Origin: Steinernema hermaphroditum
Taxonomy: Eukaryota; Nematoda; Chromadorea; Rhabditida; Steinernematidae
Assembly: GCA_030435675.1 (NCBI GenBank)
Contig: CM059622.1
Coordinates: 8,370,001 to 8,434,000, forward strand
Direction of reading: 5' to 3'
DNA: 64,000 nt
A program made the position numbers and the translations under genes. Positions 23,039 through 32,969 of this stretch are shown here, piece after piece. The first letter of the stretch is position 1; each line of letters begins with the position of its first letter. The notes below the pieces were generated by a model, which was not told where the DNA came from, ran no database searches, and saw nothing but the letters and a program-made list of their open reading frames with translations.

Positions 23039-23589
23039 CCACGGCATTTTAATCAAGCCTTAATACGAGTGTTCACTCAACATTGTCATAGGCGTTATAA
23101 ACGTCGGTATTGTTTAGAGTTCTCTTGGAGGTCACAGAGGTTTGTGCCTACTCTCACTATTGCTGTTCAAATCTGACGACGGAGGATTGGGAACGGTGGA
23201 ATTATGGAGCCGGAGACGTTTTGAGAGTTGTAGTTGTTTGCGGTTTCGCACGATTTGTATGTTCACTTTCTTGTCCAGTAAGACTGTTGCGGAGGAGCGT
23301 ATTTTGGGGCCGTGGTATTCGTCCGTTGTGGTGCACGGCTGCCGCCATTGATTTCTGTCGTTCTTTGAGTCCTGCACGGAAAACATTGATGGTGCTGAAC
23401 ATCGTCAAACGGTGCTGGTCTTAAGCGATTCAAGCAATTCTCGTTTACTTGTTGTCGATTGCTCTTCAGATAACCTGCATATCTGCCGAGCTTAATTTCC
23501 TCATAATTCTCGCTTTGTATCTCTTCGCGTTGTTCACACATCGTGTCGTTTTGGTTTCATGGAGGGAGGATGGACACCTGGGATGGTAT
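23039..23589. other. intergenic stretch between DCTD and ATP5PF
   Basis: About 550 bp with no supported gene or repeat. Some frames stay open for 70-100 codons but none has splice signals or a domain. It should hold the DCTD 3' UTR and the promoter of the next gene. Confidence 0.4.
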
Positions 23590-23595
23590 TTTCAG
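23590..23595 (+). promoter_or_regulatory. candidate trans-splice acceptor before ATP5PF
   Basis: TATTTTCAG ends 8 bp before the ATG at 23604. It settles the start: the earlier in-frame-looking ATG at 23583 would lie inside the presumed outron. Confidence 0.5.
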
Positions 23596-23603
23596 GTGAA
23601 CCG

Positions 23604-24140
23604 ATGTTGCGCAGCGGAGTCGTCGTGTCGTGCCGTGCTTTCAGCACCAGCCGCTCGCAAATGAAGGAGGCTGACCTCATCGCGAAGGCTTTCGTTAACA
23701 AGATCCGCGAATATGGACAGAAAAATGCGTAAGTCGGGGGATGACCTTTTCAAATCGATCAACTACCTTATTCAGCGGAGGAAGCCTCATTAACTCTTCC
23801 CCCGAAGCGGCTAAACAACTGAGCGAGCAGCTGAATCGACTCGCCCAGAAGTTCCAGTTGGCTAATGCCGATGTTGTCGGCAAACTGCCTCTCCAGTTCA
23901 AGGAAGCCGAGGTGGAGAGCTCCGTTGATGCCCTTCTAGAAGGGAAGGACCTCGCCGCTCTTACATCTTCCGTTAAGCAGAGGTGGGCATCGAGTGCGCC
24001 TCATTCCGAATGTGCGTTGACTCTATTTCAGCCACGAAGCGTACAAGAAGGAACGTGCTGCCAAACTCCAAGCTGAGAAGGAACGCCAGCTCGCTTTGAA
24101 TGAATCGCAGAACGGCACCCAGCCCGCCAAAAGTGCCTGA
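23604..24140 (+). CDS. ATP5PF: mitochondrial ATP synthase coupling factor 6 (F6)
   Basis: Three exons join in frame: 23604-23728, 23776-23982, 24032-24140 (146 residues). The first 20 residues (MLRSGVVVSCRAFSTSRSQ) form a basic Ser/Arg-rich mitochondrial presequence. The mature part starts with ADLIAKAFVNKIREYGQKNA, then AGGSLINSSPEAAKQLSEQL and QKFQLANADVVGKLPLQFKE, which resemble C. elegans ATP-4 and insect coupling factor 6. The subunit is part of the peripheral stalk linking F1 and Fo. The lysine- and glutamine-rich C-terminal extension (about 40 residues past the usual end) matches the longer nematode form. All phases close. The next gene starts 157 bp downstream. Confidence 0.9.
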
Positions 24141-24296
24141 TCTGTTTGACAATTTCTTAGTTATTCTGTAGTGTATAATTGAGCTCTATTAAAGGGGTTT
24201 GCTATCGGATCTTACGTTGATGGTTGATGTTTTGGTTCTGTTAAATATTTGTATTCTGAGGACATAACGTGATTATACTTCGACATTGCGCATAGA

Positions 24297-25061
24297 ATGC
24301 CATCCGATCAAGATGCCGGCGAGTGGATATCGAAGAATCCGGCGATCTCGGCGTTCTACGGCTTCGACTCCACCTGCAGCACATCGTTTCTGCTTTGTTT
24401 CTCTGGTCAAGGAGGTTTCGCCCGCATCGATCCCACAGAACTTAGGAGAATTCAGAATAGCGAAGCCGCACAACGTGCCGTCGTCAAAGGGGTCCAGAGG
24501 ATGAAAGATAAGCAGAGCTTGGGAGCCCTCCAGGCGTTCAACGAAGCTCTGGGATATGACGACAGCTGCTGTGACGCCTATGTTGCGAGAGCTGCTGCGT
24601 AAGTGGCGTTCTGATGCCTATTCATTGGGCCTGTTTAGCCTGGCAAACGACGGGAAGTATGAGCCCGCGGTGAGCGATTTAGAAAAGGCGCTGAATATTA
24701 ACTCCGAACACCAAAATGCGCGGCGGTACATAGTTGCTACCCTGTTGGCGTGGGCGAATAGGTATCAGCTGTATCGGCGTTTCCTGGAACTAATCGTCAA
24801 TTGAGCTTGAAAGAGAATGGTGACATGAAGGGAGCTCGCGATAAGTTCGCGAGAGTGCTGACTTATGAGGAAGACGCTACGGCTCAGAAAGCGATAGAAG
24901 AACTCGATGTCAAGAGCCACGCCGTCAAGCGGAGAGTCACGGCGTCGAAGGGAACACTACAGGGCCAGAATGGAAAATCCTGTCAAGCGAAGAGGTTGAG
25001 AGTGGAGAACGCAGCGAAGCTGAAGGAGATGGAAGAGTTCATTGCCCGCTTGAAGAAGTAG
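24297..25061 (+). CDS. TTC14-like tetratricopeptide-repeat protein
   Basis: Three exons join in frame: 24297-24598, 24639-24761, 24806-25061 (226 residues). Residues about 60-160 contain TPR units: a region around GVQRMKDKQSLGALQAFNEA, then AYVARAAALANDGKYEPAVS and DLEKALNINSEHQNARRYIV. The order matches human TTC14 (ALVARGALYA.., AIEDFE.AL, NARKYL). The C-terminus is basic coiled coil (LKEMEEFIARLKK). TTC14 proteins also have an S1 RNA-binding domain before the TPRs, and none is seen here, so the gene is either a short nematode version or a truncated duplicate. Function is unknown; association with RNA processing is only suggested for the family. Its ATG lies 157 bp after the ATP5PF stop, on the same strand. 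Confidence 0.7.
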
Positions 25062-26559
25062 CTGCCGACTGTGCCATTTTTCTGTATAATTTTCGTTTAT
25101 AAATGTCTTCATCGCTTTGTTTTGTTCTCCTACTTCTCTCTCAAGCCGTAGTGGGGGTTGGGGGGGGGGGTGCGTAGTGTCGCCGTCAGCCTCGAAGCGT
25201 CTTTGTGGGGGCTGGGAATGTCTCGATGCCTCACTCTCAATAAGACTCATTAAGAGGAAATGATCACTAGAAGTAAACGGCAGCGATAAAGTCAGGGTTA
25301 TCGCTGCGGATCCATCGCTGGTATTTTTCGTCCGCTCTTTTTTTCGCGCGATCTTTTTTCCTTTTTCCTGCGAGCGCAATCACTCGAATCGACTAAAAAG
25401 AACCCTCAACGAGACGACGATTGTATCCGGAAATTGACGCGCAAGGGCAGTCGCGGCAGGATTCAACTTTTTCGATCGGTTCTTTAATCCGAGGTGAATC
25501 ACTTACATAAGGCTCATCGGTAAGCTTGCGTGCATTTTCATTGTCCTCCCCCACTTTCCTCCCATGTATCATCAAAATATGACAAAAGGACAAAAAAGCA
25601 TGAACTAAAGATAAGCTGGCCGGTATAACAGAAATATTCTTTTTCGACAGACACCGTACATTTTCTTTTTCGCACTTCTCCGCGCGTATCGGCATTTGAA
25701 GTTGCGGGCGAGCGAAGCGAGTCCCATGTTCATTTTGCGTGCGCTCACTTCCAGGCTTGGCTTAGGACTATGCCTACCGATTTAACGCGAGCCCGAAGGG
25801 CGAGCCCTGTAGTCTTAACAGCTTCTCGATATCATTGAAACGGCTTCAAACATCGCAATCTTCGAAGAAAGCATAAAAAAAAAAGCAAAAAATCGCATCG
25901 TGAAACTGGGAGGATGGAATGATCCCGGAACGAATTGCCTGAGTTGGCACCGGTAATACGGTAGGACGTTTTCTCCCGGATCTGCCGTTCATCTGCGCCG
26001 CGTTTCTCGCACTGCTTCTGAATTTGTTCGTCGTCATACTGTTCGAAGTGCGGGTGCTAATTGATGGTGGTTTTATGATTTATATGATTCTGTGTAATGT
26101 GGTGGTTCTTTGTTACTGGGGCGGTCTCCAGCTAAAGATCTGTGCATTCGCGTTTGTTTGAGGTGAGCTTGGTATCAATCGAAGCTGAATAAATTCCGCG
26201 TTGGGTGGTCTTTCTGGATTTTTGAATTTCGAGTTCGTTTTCGAGAAATCAACGAAAGAAAATTTAGTGCGATTTTCGGTGAGGAAGTGCGTGGATTGCG
26301 AAAGTGATGCTGCGGGTGTCGCCGCGATTCGCTTGTGTGGCAAAGGAGGGGGCAAGTTACGGACGAGCGAGCGTTGACCTGTTGCGCAGTTGCTTTCCAC
26401 TTTTTTCACAACTTCTACCGATTCCACAACTTCGACCGATTTTAATCTGTCGCGCAGCGTACCCAGGCTACATATATTTCTAAAATCAAGCATCGCCGTT
26501 TCACAATGTTTCATGTAGAAATGCGTCTATTTATCTCACGTCTATGCCAAAGAAGAGTT
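25062..26559. other. 1.5-kb intergenic region with one dispersed repeat
   Basis: A G-rich stretch (about 25152-25172) and AT-rich sequence. A dispersed repeat at 25695-25775 matches 10155-10230 (GGGCGAGCGAAGCGAG, CCAGGCTTGGCTTAGG). No supported gene. Frames of 100-140 codons on the minus strand (for example 26113-26514) lack domains and splice context. Confidence 0.45.
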
Positions 26560-26656
26560 ACCATTCGCTTATGACTTGACTTGACTTTATTCACGACTCA
26601 AAGGCATTTCGCCTTGCATGACACCGAATAATAGACAAACAGAGGATGTCTCATTG
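26560..26656 (-). repeat. repeat family A, copy 4 (3' end), reversed, split by hAT
   Basis: Read on the minus strand, this stretch gives CATCCTCTGTTTGTCTATTA, a GGTGTCATGCAAGGC block, AATGCCTTTGAGTCGTG and an AATAAAGTC tail, matching 4385-4475. The other part of the same copy resumes at 29331 and matches 4330-4370 (GTCTACGACC, TCGACATC, GCCAAGGATGAAG). The hAT element at 26665-29322 therefore inserted into this repeat. Confidence 0.8.
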
Positions 26657-26689
26657 CTGCAGGCCAGAGATGTTACTCGCTCGAAATTT

Positions 26690-26860
26690 CATCGAGTCTC
26701 GGGATCGGGATCGAGATCGGGATCGAACATTTTTCGAGTCTCGAGATCGAAGATCGGGATCGGGATCGGGATCGAAACTTTTCGAGTCTTGAGATCGGGA
26801 TCGAAGCCATCGAGACTCGGGATCGGGATCGAAAATATTGGATTTATTTGGCAACTTTCA
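26690..26860. repeat. GATCGG minisatellite in left hAT arm
   Basis: Tandem GGGATCGGGATCGA-type units interrupted by CGAGTCTCGAGATCGAAG. The mirrored array at 29135-29300 makes the two arms complementary. Confidence 0.85.
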
Positions 26861-26883
26861 ACAACGAAAACAAAGTGAAACAA

Positions 26884-29000
26884 TCAAATAACATCGTCGT
26901 AGTCGACTTCTGAGTCCGATTCCTCGCTGTCTTTGGGTTCCCCTTGTTCCAGCTTCCGGCTTGCTACATCTTGGCGTACGGTCATTAAGCGATTGATTGT
27001 CGAATCCTGCAGCCTAGCCCGTTTCGGATGGGATAATAGATGAGTAAGCTTCGAAAACGCTCGCTCAGGCTCAGCAGAGCTAGCACACACAGCAAAATAT
27101 TTACGGGCGAGAAATGACAGCAGCGGAAGTCGGTCTTTGTTTCTAAACCAAAATGACATAACTGCCGCAGTCGATGTCTTCAGATCGTCGGGCTTCGGAA
27201 CGGGTATCTTGTCATCTTTCACAAGCGCGCGGTATAATTTTAGCTCTTTCTCTACCGTAGACTCTTTAACTTCGAGCTTTTCGGTATTTTGGTTCCAGGA
27301 TGACCAGTCATCGTCGTTACCCTCAGATGAGATGTCGCTTATATCATCACGAGGCGGGGAAGGACTTCCTGTAGAGTTCGAAATCTCGGAAGAGAGAACT
27401 TCCAGCTCGCACTTATTGGCTACCAACTGCGCAGCGCGCTCCCAATCCGTTTCTGTTGCTATTCGGTAGTCTCCGACAAAGCGAGGATCAAGGAAAGAAC
27501 AGATGAGCAACACGTCGCTACTTGTGTATTCCGCATAGCGCTTCTGAAGTCCCGCAAGAAAACCTTGTAAAAAACTGCTGCAGAGTGCCGATGACACCTG
27601 TGAACGAGATGGCTTGTTGCAGTAATCTTTCAGACGACAAAGTAGATACAGGATAAGCGAAGCTGACGAGCGGCGCCCTTCAACCTGCAATTCAGTGAAT
27701 AGGCATCATATTGAGACGCCGTAATGTTAATTACCATAATCGAAATGTCCTTGATATATGCGAGGCATTTACGCAACGTCGCAATCTGATTGAGATCGAA
27801 GCTTAGTGTTGCATGGAAAGCCATGGCTGCGTTCGTCTTCTTGGTGTTTTCAGCAGTGGAAAAAGCGGCCAGTGGCTGTTGAAGATCAAGAAATGACTTC
27901 AGCATTTCGAAAGTTGAATTCCAACGTGTGATGTTAGCCTAAATTGCTACATTCGAATATGTCAAAGGCATATTTAACATACAAGCTTGAGAGAGCGATT
28001 TCTGGAAATGGTTAGAAAAACGTTGTGCATCAAAGGGCTGGATTTAAATGCGACGGCAACCGATCTAATTTTCTCAACTACACCGGAGACTTCGGTGGTG
28101 TTTAGCCCGTCTTTGACACACAGATGGAGGAAGTGATCAAAGCAATGGACACTGCAAACGGATTTGGGTTGGTTATTGATTGGAAACAACTGACCTCGGC
28201 AGGTCCATAAGCTGAGCGGTTTTCTTGATGTTTGCTCCTCCATCTCTCGTCATCGCTACGACCGACGTCAATTGTACCTGATATCTAGTCAGCGTTTCTT
28301 CGATAAGAATCTTGAGATTTTCGGCCGTAGCGCGGTCGTCTGCAAGTGATTTCACAGCGATATGTTTCGTGTGGACGCAAAACTTTTCGTCGACGAATGC
28401 TGCGGTTAGACTAAAACGATATGGATCAATGCCAACCGATATGGATCAATACCACAGATTTACCTAACATATCTTCTGTTGCCTTTGCTATATTCATCGA
28501 AACAGATGGAAATGGCCTGATTGCGGACAGAACTTGTGATTGCCCAGTCACAATCAGCCGACTCCTTCGCTAGAATTTCTCCTGCTAGACGCTGACGTGT
28601 TAGTTTCTGAAACACCATCATGATTCAACGCCACCATTGCCATTGTTACCGTGTATCCTCCAACAGCAAACATATTAGAAAACTCGGCCGAATCGACTGC
28701 TTGGAATGGTACACCGTAGGCGGCAAAGAAGCGGAGAACTGCCTTTTCGAAGTCTTCCTTCTTGTCGACAACTTTGAAGTTAAGCTTTGCTTGCTTAGCA
28801 GCTGGACCGCCTTCCAGCACCGCCTCGTTCTTCCTATCGTGAATCGCACGATGTCGTATCAGTCCAGTTAGGGATTTTGATTTGTTCTTCTTGATCTTTT
28901 GGCCACATCCTGGGGCTTTACACAGCCAATACTCATCGTCAAAGTCATCAAAGTACTTGTAAATGTCGTGCTTATGTGTCATCTGAACGAGAATAGACAT
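26884..29000 (-). CDS. hAT-family transposase (BED finger, hAT dimerisation domain), apparently intact
   Basis: Six minus-strand exons join with all phases closing: 29000-28650, 28606-28464, 28410-28195, 28151-27983, 27938-27735, 27684-26884 (627 residues). Introns are 43-53 bp and end in TTTCAG, TTTTAG, TTGCAG or ATTTAG. Order: BED-type zinc finger near residue 25-55 (WLCKAPGCGQ ... LIRHRAIH), LTRQRLAGEILAKESADCDW, the hAT core with MTRDGGANIKKTAQ and VHCFDHFLHLCVKDG, ANITRWNSTFEMLKSF, and a C-terminal dimerisation block with FLARKYFAVCASSAEPERAF. The enzyme would cut and paste its own element. I found no stop or frameshift once introns are removed, so it may be active or recently active. 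The ATG may instead be the second Met, at 28982. Confidence 0.9.
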
Positions 29001-29134
29001 TCAAGAACGTTGAATAAGCGAAAGCAAAGAGTACCTGGAGATGATAGGGGGATGATAACGTAGATGCTACTGTAGGAAGTGGGAAAATTTTTCCCAACGG
29101 GACCCAAATTTCCCGATCTTTCCCCGAAAATTTT

Positions 29135-29300
29135 CGAGACTCGGGGTCGGATCGACATTTCGCCGAGTCTCGAGATCAAAGATCGGGATCGGGATCGAAA
29201 CTTTTCGAGTCTCGAGATCGAGATCGGGATCGGGATCGAAAATTTTTCGAGACTCGGGATCGGGATCGAGATCGAAAGATCGAAGAAATTGCTCGAAATT
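29135..29300. repeat. GATCGG minisatellite in right hAT arm
   Basis: Tandem ATCGGGATCGGGATCGAAA units in inverse orientation to 26690-26860, within the hAT element. Confidence 0.85.
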
Positions 29301-29330
29301 TCGAGACTCGAATACATCTCTGCTGCAGGC

Positions 29331-30220
29331 TTCATCCTTGGCGTAGCGGTGATGTCGAGCAGGTCGTAGACCATTCATTCGGGAAACCATTCGCTTATAT
29401 GTATCATATTTGCGCTGTTTTGCACAACCAGAAGCGACAGAAAATGAAAAAATGCCTACAACACTGGTAACAGTCAAAGAATCGAAACGACCTATCAAGT
29501 GGAACGAAGTTCCTCGTACTCAAAATGATTTCTGGGCAGTCCGACAACATCTGCGAAAAGTGATCGATTGTTGCCCTTGACTACGCTGAATTGAGAAAGT
29601 CAGTGAGTTAATCATTCTTATTCTTCTTCGGGCTCTGCCTGAAGGTCTTTCTAAAACATTTAATGAACGATTCTAGATATGCTTCAACCTAAAAAAAATG
29701 TGCGAACTAGCGTTTAAACACTTACGGTAGAGCTCTAGTGCAAAAACGAGCAATTTGACGACTAACAGATTCACAAACAGGGCGAGAAACGCGCCGAAGT
29801 TCGCGCGCACTCGCACGAAAAAGAAAAAAAGAGCGAACGAAAAATACCAGTGAAGGGTTCCGCAGTGATAACTCTGATCGTCATGCGTGCCATTACTGTG
29901 GTACTCTGGTTTCATGAAAAAAGAGCACAGGTGAAAAAAGAGCACAAGTGAAAAAAGAGCACACATCTTTGATAGAATGAATGTTGTGCTGTTGTTTTAC
30001 ATTTTATCCTTCCGATTTTCGGTGCATTTCTTAGCTGGCTTGCAAATTTTATGGATCAAAATGCAACAATAACAAGGGAAAATGTAACTTTATCCGCCCC
30101 AAAGTAGATCAATTCCGTCCTGTTCTATGTCGTCGTAGGCCAAATTGTGGTAATAAATGTTCTGATCTGATAAATGTTCTGAAATTGCGGTAATAAATGT
30201 TCTTGAATGTCTAGAAGACC
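29331..30220. other. rest of repeat A copy 4, then non-coding sequence
   Basis: The first 50 bp or so continue repeat family A. At 29913-29962 a 17-bp unit (GAAAAAAGAGCACAGGT) is repeated three times. At 30139-30205 a GGTAATAAATGTTCTGAT-like unit recurs. No gene is supported. Confidence 0.5.
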
Positions 30221-30221
30221 G

Positions 30222-30595
30222 TACCGTTAAAAAGCGGTGCAGTGGAATTCATTGATGTCGAAGTCTTCTAGCGCTTCTTCGGTGCTGCCGTTCAAATGGG
30301 ACCCGTGTGATAAGTAGGCAAAATATCTGCAAAATCGATCAAGAACCTAAACGAATAATGGAATTTTTTAGCCAAAGTTCTACCTACCGGATGATTGTAA
30401 ACTCGATTGGAAAACGTTCTTTTTTCACCAATTTCTTCTCACGCGAGCTAACACAGTAATCTCCCAACAGCAACTGGCGCAAACTCGCAAGTTTCAACGC
30501 CGGACAAAACTCAGGAATAAATCCGCGACGCGCGATCTTCCTATACAATACCAACTGGAATCCGACGGATCTCCAAGAATATAGCAACGCCGAGC
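30222..30595 (-). CDS. unrecognised two-exon coding fragment
   Basis: On the minus strand an open stretch (about 30595-30389, ending RFPIEFTIIR) joins through a GTAGGT...TTGCAG intron of about 60 bp to a last exon (YFAYLSHGSHLNGSTEEALE and DFDINEFHCTAF, stop near 30222). Phase closes (CG plus A). Codon use looks protein-like, but there is no start codon, so upstream exons or decay must be assumed. I do not recognise the family; it may be part of a mobile element. Confidence 0.35.
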
Positions 30596-30599
30596 TGGT

Positions 30600-31828
30600 A
30601 CAACAATTTACCTACGCCACGGCAACAACAACAATCGGTAACATAAACACAGAAATTGGACAACACGATCCAAAAACAACAAGTCCGCACGGCCACACAC
30701 AACAACACTCAACCGATCACTCGGCGTCCGCACTGGAATTCTGAAGAACACCGCTGCTCTCCAGCCGCACACTGATGAACTCTGCTGCTCTCGTTGTTTG
30801 CAGCCCACAGTCTTGTCTAGATGATGTTCCCGTGTTGTGGGGAATCGTGTCGCTCCCAGGGTGTTCCATTCGGAAACATCCGCTCGGGGGAATCGTGTCG
30901 CTACAGTCATCAAAATACATTTACTTGAACTGAATCGGAGGGGTTTTCTTCTCTTTTTTGTTTGTATACATCGTTTGATTATTTAAGTGGCTGGGGTATG
31001 CGAAGTGCGGAATGATGCGCGGCACTAACTGTGTACTCGGCAGAAGGATTATACATGTGGTGCATAACGATCGAATCACCCCATTGATGTGCTATTTCTC
31101 ATTATCTTGTGAATCTTTTGAAAACCTTACAACATCTGAAAGAGCATCTCAAAACATGTACATTTCTGAAAACTATCGCGCTAAAAGTGCACTTGTCAGT
31201 TTAGATAGCGCCTCAGATTGTCTCTGTCTGCAAATCGACCGGTGCATAATGATAGCCTCACCTACAGGAGTCGGCTCATTGTTGCTTTATTATGAGTTTC
31301 TGGTATCTTCTGCGATTCCCTTCCCCTTTCCATTAATTTGGGCAATCGCCAGGTGGTTTCGGATTTCAAAACTGTTAAATTTGTAACAGCACCAGGTGGC
31401 AGACAATAAGAACTTGAAGATTTTAATTGAAAATTGACCAATTAGATCAGGAAAATGCGTGAAACATCTTTTTCCCCATTGAGAATAATGTAGAAAGTGA
31501 AATAAGTGGAAACAATGTCGCTGGATTCAGTTCAAGTATGGTCGGGGTAATTTCAATGGGTTTGCAAGGTCCTCGTGGTGGGACCACCAAAATACCGTAA
31601 TTTTGCGATGTGCCCGACATTTACAAGGGAGATTGCAGACTTTCTAACTTGTTTCGTTGATTTTGCGCGATCTAGGATGTTTTGCAGAAATTCCTACTAT
31701 GATTTTGTAGAGAATTGAACGCCGCGTCGAATGATATATGGCTTGCACCTCAACACACACTCCACGCGCCGGAATTAAACGATTTATGAAACAGACCACC
31801 AGTCCAACAAGGGAACAGACCAGTCTAA
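30600..31828. other. non-coding stretch with a mariner-end-like block
   Basis: At 30836-30905 a block with CAGGGTGTTCCATTCGG and two GGGGAATCGTGTCGCT copies is found inverted at 35345-35396. It resembles a mariner-type end (GGTGTTCCAT). Nothing else is supported in this stretch. Confidence 0.4.
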
Positions 31829-32092
31829 CAAGGGAACCACTCCAAGTGCCCCGCGAGTTAGGGACTGAGATGTGGCGGGGCTTGTAGACAGTCTTCTAAC
31901 TAAGCAAACGCACATAGTCTTACCTGCCCGTAATCACTCGAGCAACCCTAAAGATGGTCACGAAGTTGCAAAAATTCGGCCTCGCGGATACTAGTAGCAG
32001 CGCTGCCGCCTTTGGCAGCGATGTCTATGTGGTCAAGTGGTAGTGGTTTTGAGCTGCCAGTCTTGGGAGCCGAGTTCGAACCCCTGAGGGAA
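31829..32092 (+). mobile_element. CAAGGGA-type element end with tRNA-like module (family 4)
   Basis: Starts CAAGGGAACCACTCCAAGTG and shares the layout of the other CAAGGGA termini (CCAAGTG, then CGCGAG, GACTGAGATGTGG). A second CAAGGGAAC lies 25 bp upstream (31809). A tRNA-like module follows at 32022-32092: A-box-like GTGGTCAAGTGGTAGTGG, B box GAGTTCGAACCCC. Offset from terminus to module is about 200 bp, as in the other families. The opposite end was not found. Confidence 0.6.
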
Positions 32093-32905
32093 GCTTTATT
32101 TTCTCCATCTCCTATAACCTCCTGTGGCATGTTTTTTACATGTTAAGTACTTATTTTGTATGCCTTCCGCAATACGCGGCCTCTATTCAGCGGATAAAGG
32201 GTTTTTTGTACTATGTTGGCATGTGTATAGATAACGGCTTGTGATTGATGAGCAGACTATTACTAGAGCTCAATTAGAGCTGTGGCTATTAGCTAATAAT
32301 TCCATTCTGTTCCGACGCTTTTACGCCCATGTCGTCGCGTGTTTAAAAAATTACAACGACGGAACCAATTTCGTCAGCGACATATGGCCCATAAGAGGAG
32401 GCAACAAGATGAGGAACAACAAGGGCGCCCTGTAACCCGCCCGTCTCGTCGCGAAAGAGCATAGCGAAAAAGTACGCGGCAGACCGTCTTCACGGCAGTC
32501 TCCCGCACGTCTTGCATTTCTTTCCTCGCCGATTGCAAAGGTTTACGAATTGCCCTCCTTGTGCCTTTCCGTCAACAAATATAGTTCTTAAGATTTTCGG
32601 CTTTTCAGATGGCTTTCCAAATGCTGCATTCTCGGAGAGCAAAAGTTTCAAAGAGCAAGGGCTGCAAAGTGCTAGAGCCTGAATCTCACCCTATTCCGGC
32701 TCTTGACAACTCCATGTGCCGTGGTGCCCGTTGTGAGATGTAGGGCAGACATTGTTGAGCGCAGCCATCAGCTGGACGGAACGCTAGCACATTGGAGAAA
32801 AGAGGAATAAAAGCGATTTCTTCGAGAAGTAAGAGCTGCAAATTCTAAAGTGCATTGTGAACCTGTGCTTTTAAGGTAAACAGCGAGCAAAGGAGTTGTT
32901 CTGAT
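32093..32905. other. non-coding stretch before the C2H2/CENP-B gene
   Basis: A 43-codon open frame beginning right after CTTTTCAG (ATG at 32609, MAFQMLHSRRAKVSKSKGCK) could be a first exon of the next gene, but I cannot connect it. Otherwise nothing is supported. Confidence 0.35.
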
Positions 32906-32969
32906 CGCGTGCCGATCATCGTCCGTCGATCAATTTTTGGGAGAATTACTGACTTTTTTCGACGAAGGC

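Larger units (their letters stand above)
26657..29330 (-). mobile_element. complete hAT transposon with perfect 8-bp target duplication
   Basis: The element is 26665-29322 (2658 bp). Its ends start CAGAGATGTTACTCGCTCGA (left) and CAGAGATGTATTCGAGTCTC (right, complemented). Perfect CTGCAGGC direct repeats flank it at 26657-26664 and 29323-29330. Subterminal arms hold GATCGG-type minisatellites in opposite orientation (26690-26860 and 29135-29300). It encodes an uninterrupted transposase on the minus strand. Confidence 0.93.

Noticed and set aside
24297..25061. SGT/SGTA co-chaperone for the TPR protein
   Set aside because: The spacing of ALVARGALYA-like and NARKYL-like motifs fits TTC14 better, and the SGTA dimerisation domain is absent.
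25846..26514. Minus-strand gene between TTC14-like and the hAT element
   Set aside because: Frames of 60-130 codons without domains, consistent start or splice structure.
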